Below the pieces are notes generated by a model. That model made no database searches and was not told the DNA's origin. It saw only the letters and a program-made list of their open reading frames with translations. The translations under genes and the position numbers were made by a program. A DNA stretch of 64,000 bases from Acephala macrosclerotiorum (Eukaryota; Ascomycota; Leotiomycetes; Helotiales; Mollisiaceae): contig MU119371.1 of the NCBI GenBank assembly GCA_014904845.1, forward strand, positions 55,829 through 119,828, written 5' to 3'. Each line of letters begins with the position of its first letter. Positions within the stretch are counted from its first letter, which is position 1. Below are positions 23,415 to 35,079 of this stretch, one piece after another.

Positions 23415-24455
23415 CTACCAAGACAAATTCCCCTGACACCCATCAATCAACCCTGAATAATGACTATGACTCGTCACATCAATCGGCACCAGCCCTTCCT
23501 TAGCATTACAATCAGCATTCCCTACCCCCTCGCAAACAATCACACCACTCGCCTCATAATCATTTGTAGCATTCATTCCATCACTCAACCAATGGACTCG
23601 TATGCTGGTATCCAATCCAAGTTGTCGGAAGCTGAGGCACGGGATCATTTAAGTGTGTCATTCCGTAGTTGTTTCCCAGGGAGAGAGATTGGTTCGTGAC
23701 AAAGTTCGCGAATGCTGTATTCCCCACGCGAGGAGAACCGAAGGTGTAAGTGTCGATGATATAGTTCATGTTTCGTAGCTCAGCGGCGAGGGTAGCAATT
23801 GCGGCGCCGATGCTATGGTGTGTGATGATGAGGGAGTAGGTTGGGTTATCGGCCATGGCTATGGTGACGGCGTTAAGGACGACAGTTCTGTGTTCTGACC
23901 AGCCTGTTGAGAAAGCCGGAGTGGATGGTGCAGGAGGAGCAGCCTGTCATTGTGTACGAGACCATGATGAATGCGAAGTCTGCTATCTAGTCTCGGATAG
24001 TGGATTCGGAGCCAGCGAAGGTAATAACTACTAAGGACTTGACTGGGTCGACAGCAGTGAAGCCCTTGATGTCCGTCGTGGTTATGTCAATTCTGGATTT
24101 GTTAGAATTTATCACGAAGTAAAGGTTGATTTCAAACTCACGAGCCTCCGAATTCCAGGATAGCAGTCATATTAATCTGCTTCAACAAGAGAGCAATATG
24201 AATCCGAACACGTGACGGGTGAACCAGCAATTGAGTTTTCGTTGCTGGGACAATATGCCGCCGCTGCTGTGAAGTTGGCAAAGAGTTGAAATTGTCAAAC
24301 AGGTCCTCAGATATGCCGAAGGTGGTGTTGTCTGCAAAATCATTAACAACCTTTTGAATGAAAACAGAGGAACAGGTTGTACTTCGTGACTGGAGAGTCG
24401 ATACGGCTACTGCTTGAGACAGCCCAATCAGCGACGTCAAGGTCAAGAAGTGCAT
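23415..24455 (-). pseudogene. Broken secreted class 3 lipase
   Basis: The 5' end encodes a signal peptide (MHFLTLTSLIGLSQAVAVS). Class 3 lipase blocks then appear in changing frames: FTAAAAYCPSN; a GTGAGT...TTCTAAC...CAG intron before IDITTTDIKGF; VVITFAGSESTIRD; MTGCSSCTIHSGF; the nucleophile elbow; YTFGSPRVGN; LNDPVPQLP; and a C-terminal VCEGVGNADCNAKEGL block. Damage seen: a frame change near 24270; a second near 24175 before the intron; a TAG at 23987-23989 where the family has Trp; and another frame change near 23600. The elbow reads HHSIG instead of the usual GHSLG. A functional enzyme is unlikely. Confidence 0.8.
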
Positions 24456-25035
24456 CTCGATACTGCAGCGTCTTTCACGCCGAGAGAAAATTAAGTCGGA
24501 TGTCCTTGAAGAAACGACCAAACTTAACAGACGGAGAGATGAGAAATCACATCAAGATATAAAATCCCATGCAGAGGCAATTTGGGATAATCCTCGGCGT
24601 TCCTCTTTCTTGTTGTAGTTGGGACCGGAAATTGTTCACGTGGGCTGAACAAGGAAGGAGAGAAATTCGAAAGCGTCATAATAATTAGGTGTTATGCCTA
24701 GAAGTAGCCAAACTTGCTTCCATTCCTGATTAAGAATTATTCGCGTGCTTGAACTATGATATGGATATTAAGATGTGGGGATGAGACCTCGGTTGTGAAC
24801 CGAATGCATATCTTCAATTGCGTAGGGAGCGTTAGGGATTGAGACTGTGACACGTGATGAAGCCAACCCCGACTTCCACGACTCAGCTGCAGACTCCCCA
24901 GACGGAGCCAGACAATTTGGGGGTCGAACAGAATTCGGAAACCCTAAAGCTATGCTGCGACGCTAAGTTGCCAACACTCAAGACGTATCAGTAATAACTG
25001 CGTGGAGCGAGACCAAGTCCCGATTCTCAATTCGA
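24456..25035. other. Intergenic sequence
   Basis: Promoter side of the former lipase gene. I find no coding sequence or repeat that I can support. Confidence 0.4.
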
Positions 25036-26161
25036 CTATCCTAACTGTCTGGAATGATAGAGGTGTTTTTGATGAGCTAAGTCCCTGGGGAAATTTGATT
25101 TCCGAACTGTGGGTTTACCAGGGGTATGTAGATACAGCAGACTCCGACTCAAAAATCGTAATACGAGGCAGCTACCCCATTTCTCCTCGACTCGTGTCCC
25201 TCTCTCCTCCCGGAATGGAAGAAGCTCCATTATGATGTGTTTGAAAAGCTCCAGATACCTTGCCGCACTTTCATCGCCGATGTCAGGCCCGCCAGGTTCG
25301 TATACCAGCTTCAACTCTTTCAACTTCGTAAATCTGTCGAGCGGACCCTTGAATGTCCATCTATATGGAGTTTATAGCATTTAGCTTCTAGTTTCTTGCT
25401 GAAACCACCAAAGAGTTTAAACCAATCCTAGTGCCAGATCTCTAATCGCTCAACATTTTCGTACAGAGGTAATGATGGATTGTCTTGATTTTCGGGGTCT
25501 TGGGACCACTGCTGTAGGAAAAACCACATAGTCATGTAGGCTGTGTCTGCTTTGGGGTCGAAACAGAAAGGGTGGTACCCGTTGTAGACAGATGTACGAG
25601 TCTGGACAAAGGTCGGAATTGTATGCCACAGATTCAAGTACGGGAGTATGTAGTAGAACTGGAGTGTTTCGAGTCGACTTTCGCGATTGATTGATAGACC
25701 GATCAGCAGGGGTGATCAAGAGTCGGTGCGAGAGTTGAAATTGATGGTGCTGCCTTGATATAGCCTGGCTCTAGAGTTAACAATGTCCCATGCCTGCTGG
25801 GAGACTTTAACGCAAGACTTGCCTTGTATGACCAAAGGAATCAAGACAGACTGTGAGGCCTTGAGGGTAGCAGTAGCTACCATATTTGGAGTCTAATTTC
25901 GGAAGGGAGACTTTGAAATCCATGGAACGTACGGTATCCCAATATATCCGCAGGCAATTCTTGTCCGTAAATTGGTAGTGCATTCAAATTGCGCAAGCGT
26001 TGGATATCCTCCCGCTGCTTCGTCCATGAGAGCGGCATCGGTTTCGAAATGGCCATTTCTGGGGCGTAGAATCGGAAGGGAAATGCCCCAAAGATCTGTG
26101 AAAATTCGATTTGTCTGCCGATATTTTTTTTTTCTCTATAGATGGTGGATAACGACTGCAT
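25036..26161 (-). pseudogene. Broken 2EXR domain gene, second relic
   Basis: Minus-strand blocks follow 2EXR order: FHGFQSLPSEIRLQIW (ending in TAG at 25877-25879, where the family continues), then QQAWDIVNSRARLYQ, LSINRESRLETLQFYY, YHPFCFDPKADTAYM, VERLEIWH (followed by TAG at 25428-25430), DWFKLFGGF and finally LKELKLVYEPGGPD. Block order and spacing are complete, but at least three stops interrupt the frame. An intron might remove one of them; not all can be explained that way. Confidence 0.7.
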
Positions 26162-26687
26162 TGTCGCGGGAACTTGACAGGAATTATCCTAGAATGCCCT
26201 AGAATCTGCATCAAAGTCTGGTAGCGATATCAGATGCATCGAAGAAATAAATATAGAACGACCAACTTCTCTATAAAACATCGAGGTGAGGATCGATTCA
26301 AGAAGAATGTGGTGATGAAAAAACGCGGGAACTGAATGTTATTGAACCAAAGTCCCAAAACAGCGAGGATAACAGAAGGCATCGTCTCAGCGACGAGAAT
26401 GGGGCGTGAATGGCCTAAGGACGAAGCAGAAGAAGGGAGGGAAGAAAAGGAGATCCTAGGAAGAGTGTACTGTACCTAAGATACTGACAACTCTGCCAAG
26501 CCAGAGCGCTACATATGTCTCTTTTGGGATATCGTGCATCATCTCGGGTTAAAATTGCAGTGCTTACTGCCACTGGGAGGTCTGAGAAGTGCTTAAGATG
26601 ACAACCGCCGCAGATCAAGAACTTATCAAAATCTGCCTCCTAGTCCTCTGCAGCAAACACAAACAATAAACTCTCCAGTCCGCAAGT
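26162..26687. other. Intergenic sequence
   Basis: Between a broken 2EXR gene and a doubtful small frame. Nothing recognisable. Confidence 0.4.
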
Positions 26688-27083
26688 ATGGGGACGTCTG
26701 CCATCACCACCAGAGCGTTGTCGCAAGGTCGCATTGCCTTGCGAAGGCAGCCCAACAGTACAACTGCGTACTTTCGATCACGACGATCCAAATCATCGCA
26801 AAACAATCCTCCAAACAACCCTCTTCCAACCGCCAACTTTAAGGACCTGGACGCGAGCCGAACCGTCAAAATTGTCGTCGTGTCCTTTTTGGTAGTCGAG
26901 CGCAACTTTTTTTTTTTCTTCGTCCTAAGGTCAGTTAGTAAGCACGCCGCTTCTACTCAGGCGCTAATCACCCTCGGCTCACTCTCCTCACCCAGCTCAC
27001 CTGAGCAGCCTGAGCAACTTAAGCAGTGCGTACTAAATCTCTGCCGAAAATTCCCATTTCCCGATATCCTCCGTGGAAAATGA
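26688..27083 (+). CDS. Doubtful small protein with mitochondrial-type N-terminus
   Basis: 131 codons. The first 37 residues (MGTSAITTRALSQGRIALRR...) are rich in Arg/Ser/Thr with no acidic residue, like a mitochondrial presequence. A hydrophobic stretch follows (TVKIVVVSFLVV), then a run of Phe codons from a T-rich tract and a sequence with no bias. Only the first 75 residues look protein-like, so this may be a truncated gene or chance. No family recognised. Confidence 0.25.
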   Translation: MGTSAITTRALSQGRIALRRQPNSTTAYFRSRRSKSSQNNPPNNPLPTANFKDLDASRTVKIVVVSFLVVERNFFFFFVLRSVSKHAASTQALITLGSLSSPSSPEQPEQLKQCVLNLCRKFPFPDILRGK

Positions 27084-27730
27084 TCCGCCGAGGCTTCTTC
27101 CTGATCTCTGTCCCTCCTCACACAACGACAACAAATGTGCTGTTTGAAATCAAGCCAACACTCAATCTCAAGACATGTCAAGGGAAGCTCCCGACTGGGT
27201 GTTCGCTATGGCAATCATGTACATCAAGCCAGAGCTGTTTGTTTTCTGAATCTCGACATCATTAATGAGTTCCTTCCTATCTTGGGTTGTCTTGTTCCAG
27301 CAGCATTTGGTACTGACATCGCTTTGCTTATTTCAAGAGCCCGAGAGCATGTTGATGCAGCACATTACAGGCGACGAAATGTACATATACATCACGTGTT
27401 CCGCCAATGATCAGTCTTTCAGCTACCTACCTAGTTGGGTATCTCTCTGCGTTTACGTCCTCCGATTCAGTAGTTGGGCCAGTTAATCAACGACTCAAGC
27501 TTGAAACTTTGATGCTGAATCTATTGAGCTTTGGGATACGACGAGGATTCACGACCATGATATTCCAGCCTGTCTTATCACTTCTGACAAGGATAATAAA
27601 AATACTTGAATCTGATGAGTCATGCCTGCAGAAAGCTGCCTCGTCTTCCAATCTCTCTCGACGCAATATATTTCCGCTGCTTTCCAAAATAGCGTAAATC
27701 TTCAGGACAGCAACTTCAATCGAAAAGAAG
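27084..27730. other. Intergenic sequence and upstream region of the next gene
   Basis: Holds the likely promoter of the gene at 27731. No other feature supported. Confidence 0.4.
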
Positions 27731-28753
27731 ATGACACCTCAGAGTTCCTCCTTGCTTCCAGACCCTCGACTCAAAAACAAGATTGCGCATTACGACCGCG
27801 ATGAGATCGTTGCCGACATTCTCTCATTCTACAACTTCCTTCCTCATATCTCGGCCTCAAACATCGCCAGAGCGCCTCTAGACGGATGGCCCGAAATCAC
27901 AGCTTCAAGTTTTGCAGTCCACGGCATCCACAAAACACCCGAAGCCATTGAACTCATGCGTCACTTACCATACATCTCCTACGAACAGCCCTGGATTATG
28001 ATCACCGCAATGGTGTGCGACTACAGACGTGTGACAGTATCGCCAGCAGCATGGCGTGAGCACCCGTACTGGCTGCACCACGTAGCGGAGAAACAGTGGC
28101 CTGCGTGGGTAGTTCAATTGACATCGGGCTTAGATCGTGAAGGACATCGTTACATGTTGGATACGACCGATGGAACTATTACGATGCACTGCATTGGTGG
28201 CCACTTCCAATACCTACCGACGTATGAGCTAGAGGATCCACGTGGTTGGCGCGATCGCGAGTGCTATCCGGAGACGGTCACTTTGAAAGACTGGCTGGAG
28301 ACATGCCGGGGAGAGTACCGTCAAATGGAAGTCGTGGCAGTTCCGAATAATCCTGATCCTGAGGGTTATGGTGCACCAGAACTTCTCTTCCATGTCAACC
28401 CACTGAAGCCTGGCTCTCGTGATTTCCGGGAGATAGAGGTTAGTGGAGTGCCTTTATGATTTTGCTGCATTTGTCTCTTATGTTTCAGATGTCTGCAAGC
28501 TGAATTACAAAGACTAATGTAGCAATCATATCTACAGGGTTTGCGCAAAATCTATCGTGAGTACGGATGGCCTGATACTGAAAAGTATCAAAAAGAGGCC
28601 TGTATTCAAGCAATTATACCCTGGTGGACAAACATGATGGATGTGGGGCGAGAAGAGATGAAGATCGAGAACGAAAACTTCTGGAAGAAGCGAGGACTTC
28701 CTTTAGCCCAGGAGTCGAGCACCGAAGATGCGGGGAAGGAAAGTTGTGAATGA
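27731..28753 (+). CDS. Conserved-looking fungal protein of unknown function
   Basis: Two exons, 27731-28438 and 28538-28753, joined by a 99-base GTTAGT...CTACAG intron with a GACTAATG branch, for 307 residues. The protein is soluble, without signal peptide or membrane segment. Aromatic-rich blocks are evident: HYDRDEIVADILSFYNFLPHI, APLDGWPEI, HLPYISYEQPW, WREHPYWLHHVAEKQWPAWVVQLTSG, and DTTDGTITMH near the middle. The closing helix-rich part (LRKIYREYGWPDTEKYQKEA) resembles a packing tail. It recalls uncharacterised proteins common in Leotiomycetes genomes, but I cannot name a domain. Balanced composition, an in-phase intron and consistent length argue that it is a real gene. Confidence 0.7.
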
Positions 28754-29862
28754 GTGAAGATTCAAAGGGGGAGTTACTTCACGGAGATGGATAAAATCTC
28801 TCAACTGTGCCAACCCACTTTGTCATCATCTCAAAATCTCTGTTGACTCTTCAAGTTGTGCATACATAAACGAGGAAACTAGCCACAAAAAAAATTGAAA
28901 AACTGAATTAGAATCCTAAAGGATTTTGAAAACCGATCAATATGAAATGTTATTTTATATTGGCAGTCGCTGGAGCATTGGAAACGATTGGTTGGTCGAA
29001 GTTCTTGTGGGCAAAGTTTGGGCCAGCGGAAGTGGACGGCGATTCGGACTCGAAAAATTGAGCGAAGGGCGAGGCTAGCATCTTCGAAAGGGATACATGG
29101 CGACTTGATATAGGATACACTCGAGCGTGGCATCTGGAGTACATGGAGGGTCGGCGGACAAATTTGCTGAAGGCGTCGACTCCTTTCTGTTGGATTGTTT
29201 GTGGAGGGAAGCAGGGAATCCACTGACGGGGCAACGCCTCAGGCAGGTGCTACGAGGACTTCGAGAACTACCGTCAGACTTCCTTCCCTCTCATGTATTA
29301 TACTGAATCTGTTCCACCCTTTCAATGTTCTCAAGTGATTTGGAAAACGAGAAGAACAACTTGTATATTTCTTGAAGATTTATTACTCCAGTAATTTCTG
29401 CGCTCGAGACTTTTGTTTGGAGAAAAGCTAGTTGATGCTCCCTTCGCATGTCCAAGAATAGAAGGGATGAGGTTCGTCGTGGGATGTCATTATGGAAGCG
29501 CTAAGCTAAATTCGGATGACATTGGGGAAGTCCGACATGTTTCACGACCTCGCAACCTCTAAAGTCAGCGACCGAACACTCGGACTACCGATCTTTGCGA
29601 GGCTCTGGCAGTCCGTGCAGATGAGGTGAGGTATTCCACATGCAGATGCAGCTCGCATTGTACCTTTCTTGGGTATATAGGACGCGCCGCGCTGATCAGA
29701 TGCGTTCGAGGTTTATTAATCTTCTGCTGTTCTGCTCCCTTCGTATCCTCTCGTTGTTTTTATACGAGTTTCTGCTCCTGTTCTCGATTAGTTCTCAGCT
29801 TGATATCTCAATTCGTTTGCTTCCATAAGAACTTCAAGTTTTTCCTTTTCAAAACCGCCAAG
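28754..29862. other. Intergenic region before the Ayg1-like gene
   Basis: About 1.1 kb. A 94-codon minus-strand frame at 28950-29234 has no recognisable domain and I do not call it. The promoter and CT-rich leader of the Ayg1-like gene occupy roughly 29640-29860. Confidence 0.4.
29674..29679 (+). promoter_or_regulatory. TATA-like element of the Ayg1-like gene
   Basis: TATATA, 184 bases before the start codon, followed by a TTCTGCTCC/CTCGTTG-type pyrimidine-rich leader. Confidence 0.35.
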
Positions 29863-31413
29863 ATGATGCACGGGTTGTGGAACGGTTTGGGGCTGGGATT
29901 GGGGAGGACCAACTTCGTGAGCAACGAGGGAGGCGGATATGCTCCGCCAGCTCGACTCTGGAGGATGGGAAAGGAAGCATATGAAAAGAAGATGCCACAT
30001 CATCAAGGCATGAAGCAGCTTTGGGAGACGAAATGGAGATTTCCTGTGAGCTTAGAATTAAGTAGAGACAGATTGATCTGGATCTAACTTTGAGATAGTG
30101 CACAATCAGCGTATACCCATTCCACGACGGCAAGTTCGAGGATTTCGAGCCTGTGTTCTTGGAGATGATTGAGGTGAGGCGTTCGCCCATTTCTGATGGC
30201 TCAACAAGCTGATGGCAATGCAGAAAAATATCAATGACGGCACTTCGCCATCATACACCAAATCCTTCTTCCCAATTGCTGCCTCGCTCACGAAACAAGG
30301 TGATGAGCTCGTCTCCACTGACCCCGCTGCGGCTAGCGACCTATATCTCCGAGCAGCATGCTTATACCGCATTGCCCGCTTCCCCTACATCGGCTCCTTC
30401 CCTACCATCAACGATGCGACGAAATGGGAAGCTTGGGAGCTGCAAAAAGCCGTGTACATGAAAGCTGCAAAGACATGGGAGCAGCCTATAACGGAAGTCA
30501 TCATCCCACACACGCACAAGGCGGGTGAAGACAGAGCAGAAATTCCAGCTTACGTCAGGATGCCAAAGGCACAAGAAGGAGTCGAGAAAGTACCAGCTGT
30601 TCTACTGATGACAGGTCTAGATGGATACCGACCAGACAACACAGTCCGAACTCAAGAATTCATCACTCGAGGGTGGGCAGCGGTGGTGGTTGAGATTCCA
30701 GGAACAGCAGATTGTCCCAGCGACGCTTCTGACCCGACAAGCAGCGAGAGGTTATGGGATAGTGTCTTGGAGTGGATGGAGAAAGATGGAAGGTTTGATA
30801 TGAAGAAGGTGTTGGTGTGGGGTCTGAGTTCGGGTGGGTATCATGCTGTCAGGATTGCGCATACGCATAAGGATCGCTTGATCGGATCTATTGCGCATGG
30901 CGCGGGGGTGCACGAGTTTTTTGACAAGGAATGGATCGAGAAGGCCGATGGCCATGAGTATCCTTTCCTGTGAGTTGGGCCCAAGTATTGAGAGAGAGGT
31001 GGACTGACGAGATATAGGCTGAGCCCGGCAATGGCGTTGAAGCATGGATACCAAAACGTCGACGATTACAAAAAGGGTGTGCAGAAGAAGTTCTCGCTCC
31101 TCGAGTCTGGACTTATAGACCAACCTTCAACGAGGCTGCTGTTGATCAACGTGAGTACATCTGGGAGAAAATTCGTGGGGTGAACTGACGAAATCAGGGA
31201 ACACACGATGGGCTAATGCCAATCGAAGACTCGATGCTCCTCTTCGAGCACGGCACTCCCAAAGAAGCGAGGTAAGACAGGATTTTTCCTACGTGCTCAT
31301 GTTGGACTTTGCTAACATTTGACAGATTTTTCGACAAGGCGTTGCACATGGGATATCCAATGGCGAATGCATCTGTGTATCCATGGATGGAGAGTGTGAT
31401 GAATAGCAAATGA
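29863..31413 (+). CDS. Ayg1-like alpha/beta hydrolase (DHN-melanin polyketide-shortening family)
   Basis: Six exons: 29863-30045, 30099-30173, 30224-30969, 31018-31150, 31198-31271 and 31326-31413, for 432 residues. All introns are GT-AG and keep frame. The opening MMHGLWNGLGLG and the order of blocks match Aspergillus Ayg1 and Wangiella Yg1. Those enzymes hydrolytically shorten a heptaketide naphthopyrone to 1,3,6,8-tetrahydroxynaphthalene for DHN melanin. The alpha/beta hydrolase core has the nucleophile elbow GLSSGG (Ser288), the Asp candidate in INGTHDGLMP and the His candidate in ALHMGYP near the end. An oxyanion-type stretch MTGLDGYRPDN precedes. No polyketide synthase or other melanin gene is in the window, so the role in melanin is family-based inference; other FrsA-like esterases share the fold. 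Confidence 0.85.
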
Positions 31414-32683
31414 GTATGTGGCGTTCGGGTTAGAGAGGCATAGCATAATACCAAAATTGAAGTTCAAGCCAATTGGAAGCTGTCCGAGATGCCGTCATTC
31501 GTAATACGACTCAATCATCCGTTGATATGATTTTTTGGTAAGACACGAGAAAGCCATGCGCGTGAGACCCAAATTCCTGGGAAGGGCGATTTGGTGGCAC
31601 TGAGAATGGCGAATGATGATTGGCCGAGGTGACGACCAAGCATTGATCCTGGTCCCCTCCCCCTCCCCTCTCCCTTTCTGTCGCATTCGTATACACATCA
31701 GATCGCATCTGGACAATCGATATAAAAAGTGAAAGTTGGATCGAGTATTGGTATCTCAAAAATTAGTGAATGAACTTTCCAAGTCCCAATTACCAGGGCA
31801 AATAGAGTATCACTCGCTATCGGCCTTGCGTGGACGGACGCAAGGAAGAAAGACAAGATATGATATAAATTCGGAAAAAGATATTGCAGAGCGATACATG
31901 AGACGAAAAGGGAGAAGTGGATTGGTAAGCTTAGCGTCTCATCGACTTCAAGTTTCGTGTGCCACAAAGCAGCTGCCACTAGGCAATTGCTCGTCATCCG
32001 ATTGACCGCTCTGAAAGGCTCAAGTTGCGACGGACGATGCAATTGGCCTTGGTTGGCAATGCACGTAGGGTTGCATCCACAAAGGGGCACGGCAAGCCAC
32101 AAATGCTCGAACAGGACTAGGTGCAGATCACCCATCCTCGATGCAAAAACATTTCATATCTCCAACATGTAGCGATATCTGAAAGGACAAGGACAAACTT
32201 TGCGGCACAGAATATGCGTTACAAGATAGGGCTCAAAAATAGTAACTTGTGAACTGAAGCGACGAAGCCAATGAAATTTAGAGACGATCTTTGGCTGCGG
32301 CTTAGCAAAACCTCGCACCTTTCCTTGCACTTGAATCCAAGTGTTTACTGAGATCTTACAAGCTTGTCTGTCTCCCGAAGAAAATGCTCGTCCCATTGGT
32401 CTTCTAATTTTTGTGGTGGAAGAACAAGTGCAACTGCAAGTCAGGTCACACTCGCTCCTCTTCACCTCAAATGTCAAAAGCCCACCACCTCCTTTATGAG
32501 TAATCGTAAGAGGTTCAGATACTAGAGCAAGGCGTCCATCGCTTCAACCAGCGCCTCCCACCAGTGATCTCGAACGAATGTTGGAGTATAAAAAATCTCA
32601 GCAAGAGCTTTCTTTCGATCCATATCTCAACTCTTTGACCTGCAGCAGAACCACTACGACAGTATTTCAAGATACTTCCCACC
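31414..32683. other. Intergenic region between two hydrolase genes
   Basis: The first part holds the 3' end of the Ayg1-like gene and the last 150 bases hold the promoter of the secreted hydrolase. Frames in between have no recognisable content. Confidence 0.45.
32587..32594 (+). promoter_or_regulatory. TATA box of the secreted hydrolase gene
   Basis: TATAAAAA lies 97 bases before the ATG at 32684, with a CT/CA-rich leader in between ending in CCCACC just before ATG. Confidence 0.5.
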
Positions 32684-34215
32684 ATGAAGACCGCATTGGC
32701 TCTACTCGCCACTGCCCTTGTTGGCAAGTCTTTGGCCGACAATGCATTGCCAACCTGCGCCAATATCGTGATTCCGGTCTCGGTCACGGCCAACAACTAT
32801 GTGCTCCCTGCCACCAACCCTCTTGCCTTCAACAACGTTTCTGGTACTTACAACATTGCTGCCCGTTACTGCGCTCCTGCCAACGACCTCCACTCCCGTC
32901 GAGAAGTTCTTCAAGTTCTGGTCCACGGCGTCACCTATACCCGCAACTGTGAGTCGTCTTTGTCGCGGTGTTTGTCCTTGGGCCCAACTAACGCGCATAG
33001 ACTGGTCTGGTGATGGAGACCCAAGCATCTCCCATGGTCCTGGAGCCCCATACAATGGCAACACTTACAACTGGATCGGCTTTGCTTCTGATCAAGGCTA
33101 CCCAACTCTCTCCATTGATCGCCTTGGCAATGGTCTCTCTGACCGTAAGTGATCCCTTCCGACCGATTCTTGCACCGCAGTGAGTCCAACTAACACTCTC
33201 TTTTGCAGACCCCGATCCTATCAATGTCCTCCAAATACCTCTTGAAATCGAAGTCCTCCACCAAATCATCGCCAAGGCCCGTGCCGGCTCTCTTCCAGGC
33301 CCAGCCAACATCAACTTCAACAGCATCATCTACGCTGGCCACAGCTTCGGTTCCGTTCTCGGCAATGGCCTAAACTTCAAGTGTAAGCATTCAATCCTCC
33401 AGCCCGGCTCAAATCTCCTGCGTCACGACCCCTCCCACACACACTTCTTGAGAACCAGCTAATACCCTCCCTTCACAGACCCAGCCGACGCCGACGCAAC
33501 CATCCTCACCGGGTTCAGCGACTTCCCCAACTACGGCTTCCTCGTCCCTTGGATCGGAAACAACGACTTCCTCCCCGCCGCAACCGTCAATCCCTCCAAG
33601 TGGGGTTCCCTCTCCCCAGGTTACGTCGCACTCGCCAACCGAACCGCTTACAACCAAGCCTTTTGGTATCCTCCTCACTTCGAGGAGGACCTTCAAGACC
33701 TTGACTTTGCTAATCGCGGTACCGTTGGATTGGGCGAGCTCGAGTCGGCGTTTGTCTATAGTATGCAGGTTGCGGAGGATTGTAAGGGTCCTGTGTTTGA
33801 CATTACTGGTGAGTCTTGCTTCTTTTCCGAGTTTGAGACAGATGCTTCCACATCCCACCACCCTCCTTCCCCACACCCTATCCCAGTTCCTTTCCTTGCC
33901 TCCGCTACTCCAGCTTCTCCATCCCTCTCCCAATACTTCTCCCATGTTCCAACCAACTAACCTCATCTTTCCACAGGACAACACGACGCAACCATGTGCC
34001 CCTCCCTCGACCCCGCCTCCTCAACCGAGCCCTACCATACCTACGACTGCGGCCCCTCAGGAACCGGCTACCTCTCCCAATCCAAGAAGCTCTACCCCAA
34101 CGCCAAATACCAATCATACGCTGTGACCAACGCCGGTCATTGCTGGCATTTCCATGACCAGGCTTATGCGACTTTTGGGGTGGCGCATGATTGGCTCAAC
34201 CGGAACGGTTTCTGA
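32684..34215 (+). CDS. Secreted alpha/beta hydrolase
   Basis: Five exons: 32684-32948, 33001-33144, 33209-33382, 33479-33808 and 33977-34215, for 383 residues. A signal peptide (MKTALALLATALVGKSLA) is followed by an alpha/beta hydrolase fold: LVHGVTY oxyanion strand, YWSGDGDP, LSIDRLGNGLSD, nucleophile elbow AGHSFGS (Ser182), the Asp candidate in ITGQHDATMCPS and the His candidate in NAGHCWHFH. Two cysteine pairs and several N-glycosylation sequons (NNVSG, ANRTA) suit an extracellular enzyme. Substrate is unknown; homologues are annotated simply as hydrolases in plant-associated fungi. It is co-directional with the Ayg1-like gene but 1.3 kb away, so common regulation is not indicated by the sequence. 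Confidence 0.85.
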
Positions 34216-35079
34216 CTCTACACCTATTTTGCTGCTCTGCGTTCGTCCTTACATTTTGCTACGTTGCTGGCGGATAGATGGGTGGATGGATAGATGGGTG
34301 GATGGATAGATGGGTGGATGGATAGATGGTGCAGACAGATACGCGGTGTGTTTCGGGGGAGTTAATGGTGTGTATTTGCGTGCTGGCGGATTGATTGATG
34401 CTCGACGGATAAAGCTTGCATTTGCTGGAGTTGATCAAGGGTCAATTACTTCGTAGCAATGCAATAAAATCATGAAAAATAATAACCTAAGACATGACCC
34501 AAGTGAATGTGACACGCATGACCTCTCGATAGCCATCGAAGTCCAAAAATTCAAAGTACAGAGCACGTAGACAGCGTATTCATCCTTCATCAAGGGCACA
34601 CAACAGGCAACCGTGCTGTAGAGAGAGCCAAGAAGAGTCAAGTTCTGGATTAGCAGGTGCGAAGATGGATCGCGAACTCTTCACCCTCTCCGCTGTACGA
34701 TGCAAGGAAAGAATCAAGGAGAAGCGGTATAACTTGAATGCGAGTGGGCAGTGATCAGCACATGCTAAATGAAGTGCAGAAACCACTCCAAATCTGCTGA
34801 GTCGGACTGCAAACCAGATACAATTCATAGTGCAACAATAAGAAAAGCCACAAAAGGGCCGCAAGGTGAGTTGTCTACATTGGTAGCTCAACGACTGATG
34901 GTATCAATGCTCCGCAAAGCAGCTCCGCACTTTGCAAAAACGCCATACTTCCAGCACGAGCCCCAGCCGGGGCATCCATGACCGTGAACAGTCCTCCAAA
35001 GATGCAGTACCATAATCCAACGCCAACCAATGCTCCTTATCCATTCCAAATGCAACCCTTTCCTAAAAGTATACAAGCC
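34216..35079. other. Convergent intergenic region
   Basis: Lies between the 3' ends of the secreted hydrolase and SGF73. Holds the GATAGATGGGTGGATG tandem repeat; otherwise nothing supported. Confidence 0.5.
34273..34329 (+). repeat. Minisatellite, 16-base unit
   Basis: The unit GATAGATGGGTGGATG is repeated about three and a half times without change, directly after the stop codon of the secreted hydrolase (58 bases downstream), so it is probably within that gene's 3' untranslated region. Confidence 0.9.
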
